From positions 62,001 to 126,000 of the forward strand of contig DCMZ01000005.1 in assembly GCA_002321895.1 (NCBI GenBank): 64,000 bases of DNA, in the 5' to 3' direction. The notes under the pieces were generated by a model. The model had not been told where the DNA came from, ran no database searches, and saw only the letters and a program-made list of their open reading frames with translations. Of the stretch, positions 9,400-18,593 are shown piece after piece. How positions within the stretch are numbered: the first letter of the stretch is position 1; the number at the start of each line of letters is the position of its first letter. The stretch is from Bdellovibrionaceae bacterium UBA1609 (GTDB lineage: Bacteria; Bdellovibrionota; Bdellovibrionia; Bdellovibrionales; UBA1609). A program made the translations under genes and the position numbers.

Positions 9400-10656
9400 C
9401 TAAATTTTCATAATCATTCGAGTAGGATCTTCGCAACACTCTTTCACTCTTTTTAAGAATGTCACACTCTCTTTTCCATCAATCACTCTGTGGTCGTAGG
9501 AAAGAGCCACATACATCATTGGTCGAATTTCAACCTGTCCATTTACGGCAACAGGTCGTTCAACGATGTTATGCATTCCTAAAATACCAGATTGAGGAGG
9601 GTTCAAAATGGGAGTGGACATCAGTGAGCCAAAGACTCCACCATTACTGATAGTAAAAGTCCCACCGGTAAGGTCATCTATAGATATTTTTCCATCGCGT
9701 GCCTTAAGTGCGTAGTGGCGAATGGATTGCTCAATTTCTGCGAGAGTCAGAGCTTCACAGTTTCGAATTACGGGAACAACAAGTCCCTTAGGAGTAGAAA
9801 CTGCGATACCGACATGACAGTTGTTGTAGTAAACGAGATCCGTGCCATCGATCTGTGCATTTACTGCGGGGACATCTCGAAGAGCTTCTACGACAGCTTT
9901 CACGAAAAAACCCATAAAACCCAAGCTGATATCATATTTCTTTTTAAAATCATCTTTATACTGTGCTCGAAGTTTCATGAGTTGGCTCATATCCACTTCA
10001 TTAAATGTTGTCAATATAGCGGCATTTTGTTGAGCTTCCACCAAACGTTTCGCAATGGTCTTACGTAAAGTTGTCATTGGCTTACGAACAGTTTCCTCCT
10101 GCATAGCTCCACCAGCCACGGGCAGTGGTGGGGCTTGTGTTTTTTCAGCAGTAGGGGCAGCTGCAGTGGGAGCAGAACTGGATGCTGACGCCGTAGGCGC
10201 GTTCATCACATCTGCTTTGGTGAGTCGGCCATCTTTGCCAGTACCTTTGATCCCTGAGGTATCTAAATTTTTATCATTCACGAGTTTTGAAACCGCCGGA
10301 GACATATGATTTTTTAAATCCGGATGGATTTCTTTTTGTGATCCCGTGCCTACATTTGCGTCGCCAGGAGCTGGGGGTGGTTCGGTAGAGTCAGAACTGG
10401 AGGAGGCTTCTGCTCCTGCCGCCTCAGTATCAATTTCAGCAACAACGGCACCGATCTCTACGGTTTCGCCTTCTTCCACTTTTATACTGAGTTTGCCGGC
10501 CTGTTCAGCCACTACATCGACACTGGCTTTATCCGTTTCTAAAACCATTAAAATTTCATCGCGTGCTACAATATCCCCATCGCTTTTGTTCCATTCGGCG
10601 ATGGTGGCCTCGGTGATCGACTCTCCTACGGCAGGAACTTTGACTTCGATTTTCAC
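9400..10656 (-). CDS. sucB: Dihydrolipoyllysine succinyltransferase (E2 of 2-oxoglutarate dehydrogenase)
   Basis: Core of the complex: carries the lipoyl arm and makes succinyl-CoA. I place the start at the GTG at 10656 (418 aa), because AAGGAG lies just upstream and the lipoyl domain MKIEVKVPAVGES begins there. A longer frame reaches back to 10773 but only by overlapping sucA. The lipoyl lysine is in ETDKAS (K43). An Ala/Ser/Pro-rich linker, a peripheral-subunit-binding domain (HMSPAVSKLVND...GKDGRLTKADV) and the catalytic domain ending in DHRVIDG (catalytic His and Asp) follow. Nineteen bases separate it from sucA, 16 from lpdA. Confidence 0.95.
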   Translation of the reverse strand: MKIEVKVPAVGESITEATIAEWNKSDGDIVARDEILMVLETDKASVDVVAEQAGKLSIKVEEGETVEIGAVVAEIDTEAAGAEASSSSDSTEPPPAPGDANVGTGSQKEIHPDLKNHMSPAVSKLVNDKNLDTSGIKGTGKDGRLTKADVMNAPTASASSSAPTAAAPTAEKTQAPPLPVAGGAMQEETVRKPMTTLRKTIAKRLVEAQQNAAILTTFNEVDMSQLMKLRAQYKDDFKKKYDISLGFMGFFVKAVVEALRDVPAVNAQIDGTDLVYYNNCHVGIAVSTPKGLVVPVIRNCEALTLAEIEQSIRHYALKARDGKISIDDLTGGTFTISNGGVFGSLMSTPILNPPQSGILGMHNIVERPVAVNGQVEIRPMMYVALSYDHRVIDGKESVTFLKRVKECCEDPTRMIMKI

Positions 10657-10675
10657 GGTGCTATCTCCTTCTCTA

Positions 10676-13423
10676 TTACGCGTATTCCATACAATCTGTG
10701 ATGATTTTAGACTGCTCTTGTTTGTGAACGGCCGGTGATCCAGTTGCAGGTGATGCTTTGCTGGGGCGGCCAATATATTCTAAGCTGACATTATTTAACC
10801 CTAAATCATCCATAAGTCTTCGGACATCTGGTGTGATCGAGTAGTAAGCTCCCATATTTTTGGGTTCTTCTTGAGCCCAAATCACTCGTTTCAATTTTGG
10901 GTATCCATTTAAAACGGGAGAAAGCTGACTTTTTGGGAATGGGTAGAGCTGTTCGAGACGAGCAATAGCCATTCGTTGGCTCCCTTTTTCTTCTATGGCG
11001 TCTTCCAATTCGTAGTAGACTTTTCCGGAGCAAAGAATGAGAGTCTCCACCTTATTCGGTTCCTCAATGCGAGTGTCTGGTAGCACCTCTTGAAAGTGTC
11101 CCTCCGTCAATTCTTCCATTGTGGAGTGAACTTTAGGATGTCTCAAAAGAGATTTAGGAGACATGATTACGAGGGGCTTTCTAAAATCCCGTCGCATCTG
11201 CCGGCGCAGTGAGTGAAAAAGGTTAGCGGGCGTGGTGAGGTTACAAACTTGCATGTTTTCTTGGGCACACAATTGCATAAAACGCTCCAGCCTGGCGCTC
11301 GAGTGTTCAGGCCCTTGTCCCTCATAACCATGCGGTAACAACATAACTAAGCCGCTCATCCGGGCCCACTTCACTTCGGCACTAGCAATGAACTGATCAA
11401 TAATGACCTGTGCTCCATTGGCGAAATCTCCAAATTGAGCTTCCCAAATTATAAGAAAGTGAGGGTCTGAGCTGGAGTTTCCATATTCGAAACCTAAAAC
11501 AGCGGCTTCAGAAAGTGAGGAGTTGTAAACACAAAACTCTCCTTCTACAGGATTGAGTTGTGCCAACGGGCAATACTCTTCACTGCTGTCTTGATCAAAA
11601 TAAACAGCATGCCGGTGAGTGAATGTTCCACGCTTACAGTCTTGACCGGAAAGGCGAACCGGAGTGTTTTCCACGCACAAGGATCCGTAACTTAATAGTT
11701 CAGCCAATCCCCAATCAATTTTGTTCTCTTCTATCATCTTCTTGCGATTGCCAATGAGGCGCTTCACTTTTGAGTTAAGGGCAAAGTCGCCCTCAGGCTC
11801 TTCAGTGAGTGCTGTGATGACGGGTTGTAGTTTATCTTGAGTGATTATTGTTCCAGTAAAGCTCTCGTCGAAATCTTCAGCTAGTCCACGACGTAGACCG
11901 GACCACAGTCCACCCAACGCCATCATTTTTGACTCAGGCGGGTTGGCTCGAACGTCGTCTAAAGTTTTTTGTAAGTTGTCGAGTTTCTCCTGGTAAAAAC
12001 CATCCACAAAGGTTTTGTTGGCGAGACCTGTAGTCATCAGCTTATCCCCATAAATCACTCGGGGAGAAGGATGCTTTTTAATCACTTTGTACATATTGGG
12101 TTGCGTGAATGCTGGCTCATCGCCTTCATTGTGGCCAAAGCGTCGGTAGCAAATGAGATCAATGACAATGTCTTGACCGAATTCATTGCGGTATTTCATA
12201 GCCATATCCATGGCGCGCACACAAGCTTCTGCATCGTCTCCATTGACGAGAAGAACCGGAGCCTTGATCGCCTTTGCCATATCCGAACTATAAGTTGTAG
12301 ATCTGGAATCACTTGGGTTAGTGGTAAATCCCACTTGGTTATTTAGAATGACATGAATGGTTCCGCCAACTTTGTAACCTTCCAGTTTGGACATTTGCAA
12401 AGTTTCCGTGACCACGCCCTGTCCAGAGAAAGCAGCATCACCATGAATGACAACGGGAACCACCTTTTTTCTGTTTTCGGTGTCTTTTCGAGTGCGTTGT
12501 TTCACCCGCACCATACCTTGAGCGACGGGTCCAACAAACTCTAAATGAGATGGGTTAAATGCCAGTGATAAGTGACAAGGTCCATTGGGAGTTTCTCTAT
12601 CCGCAGAAAAGCCCAAGTGATACTTAACATCCCCTTCGTAGCTGGTATCTATTTTAGCATTGCCTTCAAATTCAGAAAGGATGTTCTCTAGTTCTTTTCC
12701 TAAGAAATTTCCCAGAACATTAATACGTCCCCGGTGTGCCATGCCGATCACCATTTCTTCCATGCCAATTCCAGTGCCGTTGTCGGCTAAAAAGCAAAGC
12801 ATGGGAATGAGATTATCTCCGCCCTCGATGGAAAATCTTTTGGTACCAACATATCGAGTGTGGATGAATTTCTCCAAACTCTCTGTGCGTGCGAGTTGTT
12901 TGTAGATATCAATTTTTTGATCTTTAGTCAGTTTAAGGGACTCTTGATTTTCAATTTCTTTATAGAGCCACAATCGTTCTTCAGGCGGGCAGTCAGCAAA
13001 CTGACCGGTGATCGTGCCACAATAAGTGGCTTCCAAAAACTCTATGATTTTTTCTAGGGTGGCTCCCGGCATACCAACAAAGCGGCCCGCTTCAAAAGGC
13101 TTCTTTAAATCTTCAGAACTCAAATTATACTCTTCAAGTCTTAAGATCGAGGTATCTCTTTGATCCAATTTCAAAGGATCTAAATTGGCCTTTAGGTGAC
13201 CATAATCTCGGTAGGTTCGAATGAGTCGATAAACATTTAACTCACTGGCATCTATGCCTGACCCGCTCGCCGAAGAAGAGCGCTCAGAATCCTGAGCAAA
13301 CTGCATGCCCTCGAAAAAATACTTCCATTGTGGATCTACTGAATCAGGATCCTGCTGAAACCGTTCATAGACCTCTTCGATATACTCCATGTTAGAGCGA
13401 TTCGTGAATCCATCTAATGCCAA
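10676..13423 (-). CDS. sucA: 2-oxoglutarate dehydrogenase E1 component
   Basis: Thiamine-diphosphate enzyme that decarboxylates 2-oxoglutarate in the TCA cycle. It has 915 residues, normal for OdhA/SucA. The TTG at 13423 follows AAGGAG by 6 bases and the protein opens with the E1 N-terminal helix (YIEEVYERFQQDPDSVDPQW) that helps bind E2. Further E1 motifs are MAHRGRINVLGN, HGDAAFSGQGVVTET (TPP region), and HNEGDEPAFTQP. First gene of sucA-sucB-lpdA; the promoter should lie in 13424-13670, opposite the MscS gene. Confidence 0.96.
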   Translation of the reverse strand: MALDGFTNRSNMEYIEEVYERFQQDPDSVDPQWKYFFEGMQFAQDSERSSSASGSGIDASELNVYRLIRTYRDYGHLKANLDPLKLDQRDTSILRLEEYNLSSEDLKKPFEAGRFVGMPGATLEKIIEFLEATYCGTITGQFADCPPEERLWLYKEIENQESLKLTKDQKIDIYKQLARTESLEKFIHTRYVGTKRFSIEGGDNLIPMLCFLADNGTGIGMEEMVIGMAHRGRINVLGNFLGKELENILSEFEGNAKIDTSYEGDVKYHLGFSADRETPNGPCHLSLAFNPSHLEFVGPVAQGMVRVKQRTRKDTENRKKVVPVVIHGDAAFSGQGVVTETLQMSKLEGYKVGGTIHVILNNQVGFTTNPSDSRSTTYSSDMAKAIKAPVLLVNGDDAEACVRAMDMAMKYRNEFGQDIVIDLICYRRFGHNEGDEPAFTQPNMYKVIKKHPSPRVIYGDKLMTTGLANKTFVDGFYQEKLDNLQKTLDDVRANPPESKMMALGGLWSGLRRGLAEDFDESFTGTIITQDKLQPVITALTEEPEGDFALNSKVKRLIGNRKKMIEENKIDWGLAELLSYGSLCVENTPVRLSGQDCKRGTFTHRHAVYFDQDSSEEYCPLAQLNPVEGEFCVYNSSLSEAAVLGFEYGNSSSDPHFLIIWEAQFGDFANGAQVIIDQFIASAEVKWARMSGLVMLLPHGYEGQGPEHSSARLERFMQLCAQENMQVCNLTTPANLFHSLRRQMRRDFRKPLVIMSPKSLLRHPKVHSTMEELTEGHFQEVLPDTRIEEPNKVETLILCSGKVYYELEDAIEEKGSQRMAIARLEQLYPFPKSQLSPVLNGYPKLKRVIWAQEEPKNMGAYYSITPDVRRLMDDLGLNNVSLEYIGRPSKASPATGSPAVHKQEQSKIITDCMEYA

Positions 13424-13670
13424 AACTCACTCCTTAATATTTGTGAACATAGTAACAAGAATCCCCCCGAGTAGGCATCTCTAAATAGTTAAAAATATGG
13501 ATTAATGCAAAACTCCGGAGATGGACCCGGACTTACAATGGGTGGTGCAATCATGGAACCAGAGGCTTGTGAAATTTTCGGCATCTTTTGCCTAGCCGAT
13601 GGTTGAAAGCTGGGAGAAGTGGTGAGCAGAACATGACCCGACGGGTCGTCCCTACGCATAATAAGTATAT

Positions 13671-14588
13671 ATGGACCAATTGATTTTCACCCTGAGCTCC
13701 GTCTGGGCCATTTTTTTAAAGTTCTGGCAGTTTCGACTCTACGAAGTGGACGGAAATCCCATCACCTTAGGGACACTAGTGATAGGAATCTTTTTGCTGT
13801 TTGTGGGATACCTCTGGGCCCGCCGGCTGTCTCAACAAATTACGGATAAAGTGCTCACTCGATTTGAGATTGATGACTCCATTCGAGCTTCATTGTCTCA
13901 AGTGATCTTTTACGTTCTACTGATAGTGTTTACCCTTTTCATTCTGCATCTGCTCAATATTCCGGTGACAGTATTTACGGTTCTAGGGGGTGCGCTTGCC
14001 ATTGGGGTCGGTTTTGGTTCTCAGAATATCGTTAACAACTTTATTAGTGGCCTTGTGTTGATGGTGGAGCGGCCCATTCGAGTGGGGGATGTAATAGATG
14101 TGGGGGCTCTGCAGGGCACTGTTGAAGAGATAGGCACACGTTCCACTAAGGTAAAGAGTTTTGATAACACCCATGTTGTGGTTCCGAACTCTTCATTTTT
14201 AGAGCAGAACGTATTGAATTGGACGCTCTCTGATAATGTTGTCCGTTACAAAGTGTGTGTGGGGGTGGCTTATGGGTCGCCAGCCCGAGTGGTTGAGGAA
14301 TGTCTTTTGGACGTCGCAGAAAGCAATGAAAATATCCTTCGACACCCAAAACCAACGGTGATTTTTGCTGACTTTGGGGACAATGCTCTAGCTTTTGAGC
14401 TCTATTATTATGCACGACTGCGTACTATGATTGAGCTTAAAAAGATAGCAAGTGAAGTTCGATTTTCGATCGATGAACGTTTTGCCGACAAGGGTGTTGT
14501 GATTGCCTTTCCTCAAAGGGATGTGCATATGGATATTGTTCACCCTGTACAAGTGCAAGTTCTTAAATCTGGTCCGGGGACTCCTTAG
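13671..14588 (+). CDS. MscS-family small mechanosensitive channel
   Basis: Inner-membrane channel that opens under hypo-osmotic stress. The 305 residues include hydrophobic helices at about 30-47 and 78-100, then the pore-lining TM3, rich in Gly and Ala (GGALAIGVGFGSQNIVNNF). The conserved ERPIRVGDVIDVG and VVVPNSSFLEQNVLNW of the beta domain follow. No Shine-Dalgarno site is visible before the ATG; AT-rich bases run right up to it, so the leader may be very short. Squalene synthase-like and PAP2 genes follow on the same strand after 72 bases; functional linkage is not evident. Confidence 0.9.
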   Translation: MDQLIFTLSSVWAIFLKFWQFRLYEVDGNPITLGTLVIGIFLLFVGYLWARRLSQQITDKVLTRFEIDDSIRASLSQVIFYVLLIVFTLFILHLLNIPVTVFTVLGGALAIGVGFGSQNIVNNFISGLVLMVERPIRVGDVIDVGALQGTVEEIGTRSTKVKSFDNTHVVVPNSSFLEQNVLNWTLSDNVVRYKVCVGVAYGSPARVVEECLLDVAESNENILRHPKPTVIFADFGDNALAFELYYYARLRTMIELKKIASEVRFSIDERFADKGVVIAFPQRDVHMDIVHPVQVQVLKSGPGTP

Positions 14589-14660
14589 AATTTCTACTCT
14601 GGACTGTGTCATACGGCCTTTTTAATTTCCCCCTTCTTGCCACTGGGGTAACCTAACCCC

Positions 14661-15707
14661 ATGAAAAATTATGGTTTTTACCAAAAGCATTTGCAGAAAG
14701 TGAGTCGCAGCTTTGCGTTCTGTATTGACCGTTTGGATGGTCCTTTGAAGCCCTGGGTGGCTGCCAGCTATTTGGTTTGTCGAGTATTGGATACCATTGA
14801 AGATTCGGACTGGGGTGGGGAAAGCCACCAGCAAATGCGAAGTTTTCAGCAATTCGATAGTTTTATACAAGCGGCTCCGACCTCTGAAAAATGGCAAAAA
14901 TGGGTGGACTCGTTTCCTCGCAATATACCCGTTCAGGAGAAACAACTGCTCGCGGAGAGCTTTGAATTATTTAGTCATTTTCATAGCTTCCCCGAGAATG
15001 TGAAAGAGGTGATTCAATCTACCGTACTTTCTATGTCTCGAGGAATGCAGCACTATGTTTTAGAAGGACAGAGTGCTCCAGTGAGAATCAGAACTCGTTT
15101 GGAGTTGAACAGATATTGCTTTTTCGTTGCTGGTGTTGTGGGAGAGTTACTCACTCGATTGGCGAATTTGGTCGATCCCGAAATGCAAAATGATAGTGAA
15201 ACCATGGTGGAAGCCTATCATTTTGGATTGTTTCTTCAAAAAGTGAATCTTTTAAAAGATCAGCGCAGCGATGAAGAAGAAGGTCGATTTTTAATTTATG
15301 ATCGAATGGATGTTTATGAAAGTCTGGCGGTTCATGCAGAGCGGGCGATGTGTTACATCGAAAAAATCCCTAATAAATTAATGCATTACCGACTGTTCTG
15401 TTCTTGGTCAGCATTTTTGGCATTGGCTTCTTTGCCTTGGATTGAAAGATCTTACATGCAGAAATCCAAAGTAAAAATCTCTCGTTTGGAAACGAAAACT
15501 CTTTTAGTGCTTGTTGAATCATTGATTGAATACCCCAAAGTATTGCGCCGATTTTATGAAAATTTGGCCTCTCGAGCAGGTCTCAATTTAGATGAAGTTC
15601 GAACTCAATTGAAATCCGTAGATCAGCCTCAAGAGGCTTGGTTTGTGGCGGCCTACCAAGGGGATTCCCTTTCGCAAGCGGACTTTTTGGAGATCGGTGT
15701 CCAATAA
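14661..15707 (+). CDS. Squalene/phytoene synthase family enzyme, squalene synthase-like
   Basis: Predicted to condense two farnesyl diphosphates head-to-head to squalene. The first aspartate motif is YLVCRVLDTIEDSD, closer to eukaryotic-type squalene synthase (LDTxEDD) than to the HpnC/HpnD pair. The second is NLLKDQRSDEEEGRFL, matching the N-x3-D...E..GR pattern. Length 348 fits a soluble squalene synthase without the C-terminal membrane helix. No squalene-hopene cyclase is in this window, so the end product (hopanoid, sterol or carotenoid) is unknown. The stop overlaps the start of the PAP2 gene (TAATG), which suggests co-translation and a shared lipid role. Confidence 0.82.
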   Translation: MKNYGFYQKHLQKVSRSFAFCIDRLDGPLKPWVAASYLVCRVLDTIEDSDWGGESHQQMRSFQQFDSFIQAAPTSEKWQKWVDSFPRNIPVQEKQLLAESFELFSHFHSFPENVKEVIQSTVLSMSRGMQHYVLEGQSAPVRIRTRLELNRYCFFVAGVVGELLTRLANLVDPEMQNDSETMVEAYHFGLFLQKVNLLKDQRSDEEEGRFLIYDRMDVYESLAVHAERAMCYIEKIPNKLMHYRLFCSWSAFLALASLPWIERSYMQKSKVKISRLETKTLLVLVESLIEYPKVLRRFYENLASRAGLNLDEVRTQLKSVDQPQEAWFVAAYQGDSLSQADFLEIGVQ

Positions 15708-16279
15708 TGCTGGATCTGTTTGTTCAGCTGGATACCGAACTGTTTTATTTTATCAACCGACAACTCAGTCAAAGTGATTTTAATGCCTTCTTTCGAGTGT
15801 TTACTAATCTTCATCATCTGAGATGGATATCCGCCGGGATTTTTCCCTTGTTGCTTATTTTTTGGGTATTTAAGCAGCGTAAACAGGGCCTGCTAAGGAT
15901 TTTGGGTTTAATTTTTGTAGTAGGAACGGCAGATGCCTTTAGTTTTCGCATAGTAAAACAGCATTCCTATCGGGCGCGGCCCAGCCAAAACCCTTCTGTG
16001 GCCTCGATATTAAAGGTTTCCCATAATCCTAAATCATCCAGTTTTCCTTCCAATCATGCCATGAACATGGGGGCAATGGCGGCCACGTTGACTTTGTTTT
16101 TCCCAAGGTTGGTTTTCTTCTGGTGGGGATTCGCCGGTTTGATCGCATTTAGCCGGGTCTATGTGGGGGTTCATTTTCCCAGCGACGTGGTCGCTGGGCT
16201 CATTTTTGGTTGGATGTGGTTTAGGCTGTGGTACTGGGTTTGGGATAAAGGGACTCTTTTAAAGCGAAAGAATATCTAA
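15707..16279 (+). CDS. PAP2-superfamily membrane phosphatase
   Basis: Integral membrane acid phosphatase of the PAP2 type; substrates in the family are lipid phosphates or isoprenoid pyrophosphates. All three catalytic motifs are present: KQHSYRARP (K-x6-RP), SFPSNHAMN (PSxH) and SRVYVGVHFPSD (SR-x5-H-x3-D). The ATG at 15707 shares a base with the stop of the squalene synthase-like gene, giving 190 residues with several TM helices. That coupling makes an isoprenoid diphosphate substrate attractive, but undecaprenyl diphosphate or phosphatidate phosphatase roles are equally open. Converges on the DUF547 gene with only 8 bases between. Confidence 0.85.
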   Translation: MLDLFVQLDTELFYFINRQLSQSDFNAFFRVFTNLHHLRWISAGIFPLLLIFWVFKQRKQGLLRILGLIFVVGTADAFSFRIVKQHSYRARPSQNPSVASILKVSHNPKSSSFPSNHAMNMGAMAATLTLFFPRLVFFWWGFAGLIAFSRVYVGVHFPSDVVAGLIFGWMWFRLWYWVWDKGTLLKRKNI

Positions 16280-16287
16280 ACGAATAG

Positions 16288-17127
16288 TTAGTTTTTATTG
16301 AGCTTCCAATCATATTTGGTGTGTTCGATATCCCATTTTTCTTTTTTAATTTTCTCAGCAAGTGCTTTGTCATCCGTCATATATGGTAATACAAAGGCTC
16401 TGACGCTGCCGGATTTCTTCACAAAGTCTTCTTCGAACCAATCAAATATTTTTGACAAGTAAATCTCTTTATCATTCGACTTTAAATAGTTTCGTTTTTT
16501 ATCTGTTAGAAATACCTTCGTTTGAAGATCAAGCTGCTCTTCCCACTTGTGCTCCTGATAGGCCTCATTCAAAAGTCTTGGACATCCAATAGAGGCACAG
16601 TTAAGAGCAAAATGAGTCCGTGGGGCATTATATTTTTTTCGAATCACTCCATGCTCAATCCAGTCTAAATATCTTTTTTTACCCAATAGAGTAAAGAATT
16701 CTTTTTTCCAAGGACTGGAGAAGAGTCCGCCGATATCTTTTATGGATTCTTTAGGCTTTTTATTCAAGATGAGTTGGATGGTGAAGCCATTGTATGCGTT
16801 CACTAAAAATGCAAGTTGTTGCTTTTCTGTCCAACTTTTAAATTCCTTTTCTGAAATTTTTGAAAATTTCTGCAATAGGGCATCTAAATTCTTTCTATCT
16901 TTTGCCCATCTTTTATAGTCCACAGTAGAAATGGCTCCGTTTATCACGACGTACTTTTTTAATTCTGCAGTGAAGGCTTCGTACTTGTGGCTAAACACTG
17001 TGGGGTCGGGTGTTTTAGCCGGTGTGGGCTTGGTGGCCAGGGCCATGGGGCCCAACAGGATAGTAGCCAAAGTGGCCATGGTGATCTTTTGAATGAATGT
17101 CCTCTTGTCAGTTATCCTCTTAGCCAT
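16288..17127 (-). CDS. Exported DUF547 protein
   Basis: I use the ATG at 17127 (279 aa), preceded by AAAGG and followed by a signal peptide (ITMATLATILLGPMALA). The mature part matches the DUF547 pattern: NAYNGFTIQLIL, DWIEHGVIRKKY, HFALNCASIGCP with two conserved Cys, and a C-terminal SKIFDWFEEDF. Biochemical function is not known; the family often has a Cys-His arrangement suggestive of a cysteine-peptidase-like fold. It overlaps the upstream oxidoreductase gene by 16 bases and is last in a three-gene operon with that enzyme and a TVP38 membrane protein. Confidence 0.8.
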   Translation of the reverse strand: MAKRITDKRTFIQKITMATLATILLGPMALATKPTPAKTPDPTVFSHKYEAFTAELKKYVVINGAISTVDYKRWAKDRKNLDALLQKFSKISEKEFKSWTEKQQLAFLVNAYNGFTIQLILNKKPKESIKDIGGLFSSPWKKEFFTLLGKKRYLDWIEHGVIRKKYNAPRTHFALNCASIGCPRLLNEAYQEHKWEEQLDLQTKVFLTDKKRNYLKSNDKEIYLSKIFDWFEEDFVKKSGSVRAFVLPYMTDDKALAEKIKKEKWDIEHTKYDWKLNKN

Positions 17128-18593
17128 GCAAAGAACCTTTCTAGTTGATTTAAAATGCCTTCGGGTTTTCTTTTTCGTTTCCAATTTCCGGCTAGGTACT
17201 TGTTGGCCTCAGCCATAGTGGGGTAAATATGAATGGTCCCTAAAATAGCATTCAAGCCAAAGCCGTGTTTCATGGCAGCTATAAACTCGGTGATAAGATC
17301 GCTGGCATTTGAGGCAACAATGGTCGCACCAAGGATTTTATCTGTACCCGGTTCAGTGAGAACTTTTACAACTCCATGATCTTCATTATCGGCAATGGCG
17401 CGATCTAAGTCATCAATCCCATAGGTCGTGATTTCATAGTCCACTCCAGCGTATTGTGCTGACTTTTCGGTATGTCCCACGGTGGCGACTTCAGGATCTG
17501 TGTAAGTGGCCCATGGTATTACTGAATAATCCACTTTAAAGGATTTGTTAAATGGCGGAGGGATAAGGCGAGTGAGCGGGCCGAAAAGAGAGTTCACGCA
17601 GGCGTAATAGGCTTGGTGTGCCGCTGTATGTGTGAACTGGTAGGGACCGGCCACATCTCCACACACAAAAATATTTTTATAATTCGTTGAGAGAAACTCG
17701 TCATGATCCACAGTACCCTGTTTGTTCACTGTGACCCCTAGTTCTTCCAAACCGAAGCCCGTTACGTTGGCTCGTCGTCCAATAGCTACAATGATTTGAT
17801 CAAAGGGAATTTCAACATTCCCTTGGTGAGATTGGGCCACTAGGATTTTTTCCCCGTTCAGAACTTTGATTTCTTTTGCTAAATGTCCGGTTTTTAAATC
17901 AATGCCCTCTTTGGCAAACTTTTTATTGATATGCTCCGAGATGTCGTCATCTTCTCTTGCCATGATTCGGTCTTGGGCTTCTACCAAAGTAACTTGTGAG
18001 CCGAGTCTTTGAAAGGATTGGGCGAGTTCGGATCCGATGGGCCCTCCACCTAGTACCACCAAGCGTTTAGGTAGTTCCCTTATGTCCCAAAGGTTTTCAG
18101 AAGTGAGAATGTCCACTTTGTCTAAGCCAGGAATAGGAGGGACGACGGGGCGTGCTCCAGTTGCTATAACAATGGAACGAGTGGTAAGGGTTTTTCCATT
18201 CACTTCCACTTCATATGGGGATTTAATTTTTGCAGAGCCGTTGATGCATTCTACACCAAGGTTCGTATAGCGTTCTACGCTGTCATGGGGTTCAATTTTT
18301 TGAATGACATTCTGGATTCTTTCCATGATGTCTGAAAATTCAAACTCCACTTTTGAGGATTTAAAACCAAACTCTTCAGCTCGTTTTGAGTAGGAATACA
18401 CCTTTGCTGATCGGATCAGAGCTTTACTGGGTACGCAGCCCGTATTGAGACAGTCGCCGCCCATTTTATGGCGTTCGATGAGTGCCACTTTTGCCTTAAG
18501 AGTGGAGGCAATGTAAGAGGTCACAAGTCCTGCGGATCCGGCACCAATCACCACTAAGTTGTAATCAAATTTCCGAGGTTTAGCGTACTTCAT
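17112..18593 (-). CDS. FAD-dependent pyridine nucleotide-disulfide oxidoreductase (mercuric reductase-like)
   Basis: Flavoprotein of the lipoamide dehydrogenase/mercuric reductase family. FAD site LVVIGAGSAGLVTSYIAS; redox disulfide GGDCLNTGC (C48, C53); NAD(P) site VVLGGGPIGSELAQSF; dimer domain with HIYPTMAEANK, where Tyr replaces the usual second His of HxHPTxSE. There is no N-terminal heavy-metal domain and no C-terminal Cys pair, so true mercuric reductase activity is unlikely. ATG at 18593, with GGAG upstream; the ATGA overlap with the TVP38 gene shows tight coupling. This oxidoreductase-TVP38 pairing occurs widely, but its substrate is unknown. Confidence 0.85.
   Translation of the reverse strand: MKYAKPRKFDYNLVVIGAGSAGLVTSYIASTLKAKVALIERHKMGGDCLNTGCVPSKALIRSAKVYSYSKRAEEFGFKSSKVEFEFSDIMERIQNVIQKIEPHDSVERYTNLGVECINGSAKIKSPYEVEVNGKTLTTRSIVIATGARPVVPPIPGLDKVDILTSENLWDIRELPKRLVVLGGGPIGSELAQSFQRLGSQVTLVEAQDRIMAREDDDISEHINKKFAKEGIDLKTGHLAKEIKVLNGEKILVAQSHQGNVEIPFDQIIVAIGRRANVTGFGLEELGVTVNKQGTVDHDEFLSTNYKNIFVCGDVAGPYQFTHTAAHQAYYACVNSLFGPLTRLIPPPFNKSFKVDYSVIPWATYTDPEVATVGHTEKSAQYAGVDYEITTYGIDDLDRAIADNEDHGVVKVLTEPGTDKILGATIVASNASDLITEFIAAMKHGFGLNAILGTIHIYPTMAEANKYLAGNWKRKRKPEGILNQLERFFAWLRG

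Noticed and set aside
10657..10773. Longer N-terminus for sucB
   Set aside because: The extension overlaps the sucA coding end and encodes no lipoyl-domain sequence; the GTG at 10656 has AAGGAG and starts exactly at the lipoyl domain.
13550..13606. 17-codon frame MEPEACEIFG... upstream of the MscS gene
   Set aside because: No ribosome-binding site and short enough to occur by chance.
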